A model generated the notes under the pieces. That model worked only from the letters and a program-made list of their open reading frames with translations, was not told the origin of the DNA and did no database searches. Both the position numbers and the translations under genes were made by a program. DNA of 49,893 nt from Sciscionella sediminilitoris (GTDB lineage Bacteria; Actinomycetota; Actinomycetes; Mycobacteriales; Pseudonocardiaceae): NCBI RefSeq assembly GCF_000737195.2, contig NZ_JALM01000102.1, forward strand, positions 1 to 49,893, written 5' to 3'. Shown here in pieces: positions 49,726-49,893 of the stretch (position 1 is the first letter of the stretch; every line of letters begins with the position of its first letter).

Positions 49726-49734
49726 CGTCCGAGT

Positions 49735-49893
49735 TTACGGCGCCGGGTTCCGGATGAAGTCCCGGAGCAGTGTGCTCACCTCGTGTTTGGCTTCCAGGGT
49801 GATTCCGTGCCGCATGCCGGGGAGTACCTCGAGGCGGGCGTGGGGGATCTCCTCGAGGATCCGTTGTCCGTACTCGGGTTTGCCGAGTGGATC
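49735..49893 (-). CDS. C-terminal end of an alpha/beta hydrolase (cut by window edge)
   Basis: Fifty-two codons and a stop read inward from the right edge. RILEEIPHARLEVLPGMRHG with the final helix TLLRDFIRNP is the end of an alpha/beta hydrolase, the His of GMRHG being the expected catalytic His. The start and the nucleophile lie outside. Convergent with the S33 gene, 9 bases apart. Confidence 0.8.
   Translation of the reverse strand, partial: DPLGKPEYGQRILEEIPHARLEVLPGMRHGITLEAKHEVSTLLRDFIRNPAP

Noticed and set aside
1-49893. CRISPR arrays, insertion sequences, integrase genes
   Set aside because: No regularly spaced repeats, transposase motifs or tyrosine/serine recombinase motifs were seen in any frame. 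Mobility is argued only from remnants and the tmRNA-like scar.

Overview
The window is high-GC DNA with tightly packed genes, frequent GTG starts and many 1-8 base stop/start overlaps. It encodes a short-chain dehydrogenase of the mycofactocin-associated type, PucR, ROK, GntR and TetR regulators, and a DesK/DesR-type two-component system beside an ABC exporter. Together these point to an actinomycete, possibly of the Pseudonocardiales; the family-level guess is weak. There are no rRNA genes, intact tRNA genes, CRISPR arrays, transposases or integrases.

Layout. (1) 0.2-7.3 kb: a pyroglutamate (5-oxoproline) module. A secreted protein of the pyroglutamyl-peptidase fold and a GntR regulator lie on the minus strand. 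Divergent from them is a B. subtilis ycs/kip-like operon: ycsI (DUF1445), an NRAMP-like transporter, pxpA, pxpB and pxpC. The same 12-base sequence lies in the likely promoters of both the secreted protein and the operon, so one regulator may control both. (2) 7.3-17.5 kb: a broken cation-efflux gene, a ROK repressor with a perfect 12-base inverted repeat before its divergent neighbour, then a nine-gene operon. That operon holds a ribose-type ABC importer (ATPase, permease, binding lipoprotein), a TIM-barrel isomerase, a small subunit plus GMC flavoprotein resembling glycoside 3-dehydrogenase, an SDR and a Gfo/Idh/MocA oxidoreductase. It looks like an import-and-oxidise route for a sugar, glycoside or cyclitol. 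(3) 17.5-25.3 kb: a scarred accessory segment. It carries remnants of a fumarylacetoacetate-hydrolase-type gene and two 2-oxoacid dehydrogenase E2 genes, then DUF917 and HyuA genes (hydantoin-type chemistry), a frameshifted RidA and a PucR regulator. It ends next to what looks like the 3' end of a tmRNA gene with its terminator, probably an attachment-site scar. A 19-base direct repeat brackets most of it.

(4) 25.3-34.1 kb: a minus-strand catabolic regulon of an amidase, an agmatine deiminase, a TetR regulator and an oligopeptide-type ABC importer. Two identical 17-base palindromes sit before the two transcription units. (5) 34.1-37.8 kb: fragments of a HOD-like hydrolase and an ABM monooxygenase, a strong promoter with an overlapping operator, and two MFS transporters. 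(6) 37.9-40.8 kb: an acetoin-dehydrogenase-like set, E1 alpha, E1 beta, a lipoyl domain alone, and an alpha/beta hydrolase alone. The last two look like a split form of the AcoC-type E2. (7) 40.8-43.6 kb: a redox group of NAD(P)H:quinone-type flavoprotein, TetR, aldo/keto reductase and VOC protein. (8) 43.6-49.9 kb: the two-component system and divergent ABC exporter, a SnoaL-like protein with a membrane-tailed unknown, a secreted S33 peptidase, and the end of another alpha/beta hydrolase.

All family calls come from reading the translated sequence and remembered family motifs; no database search was run.
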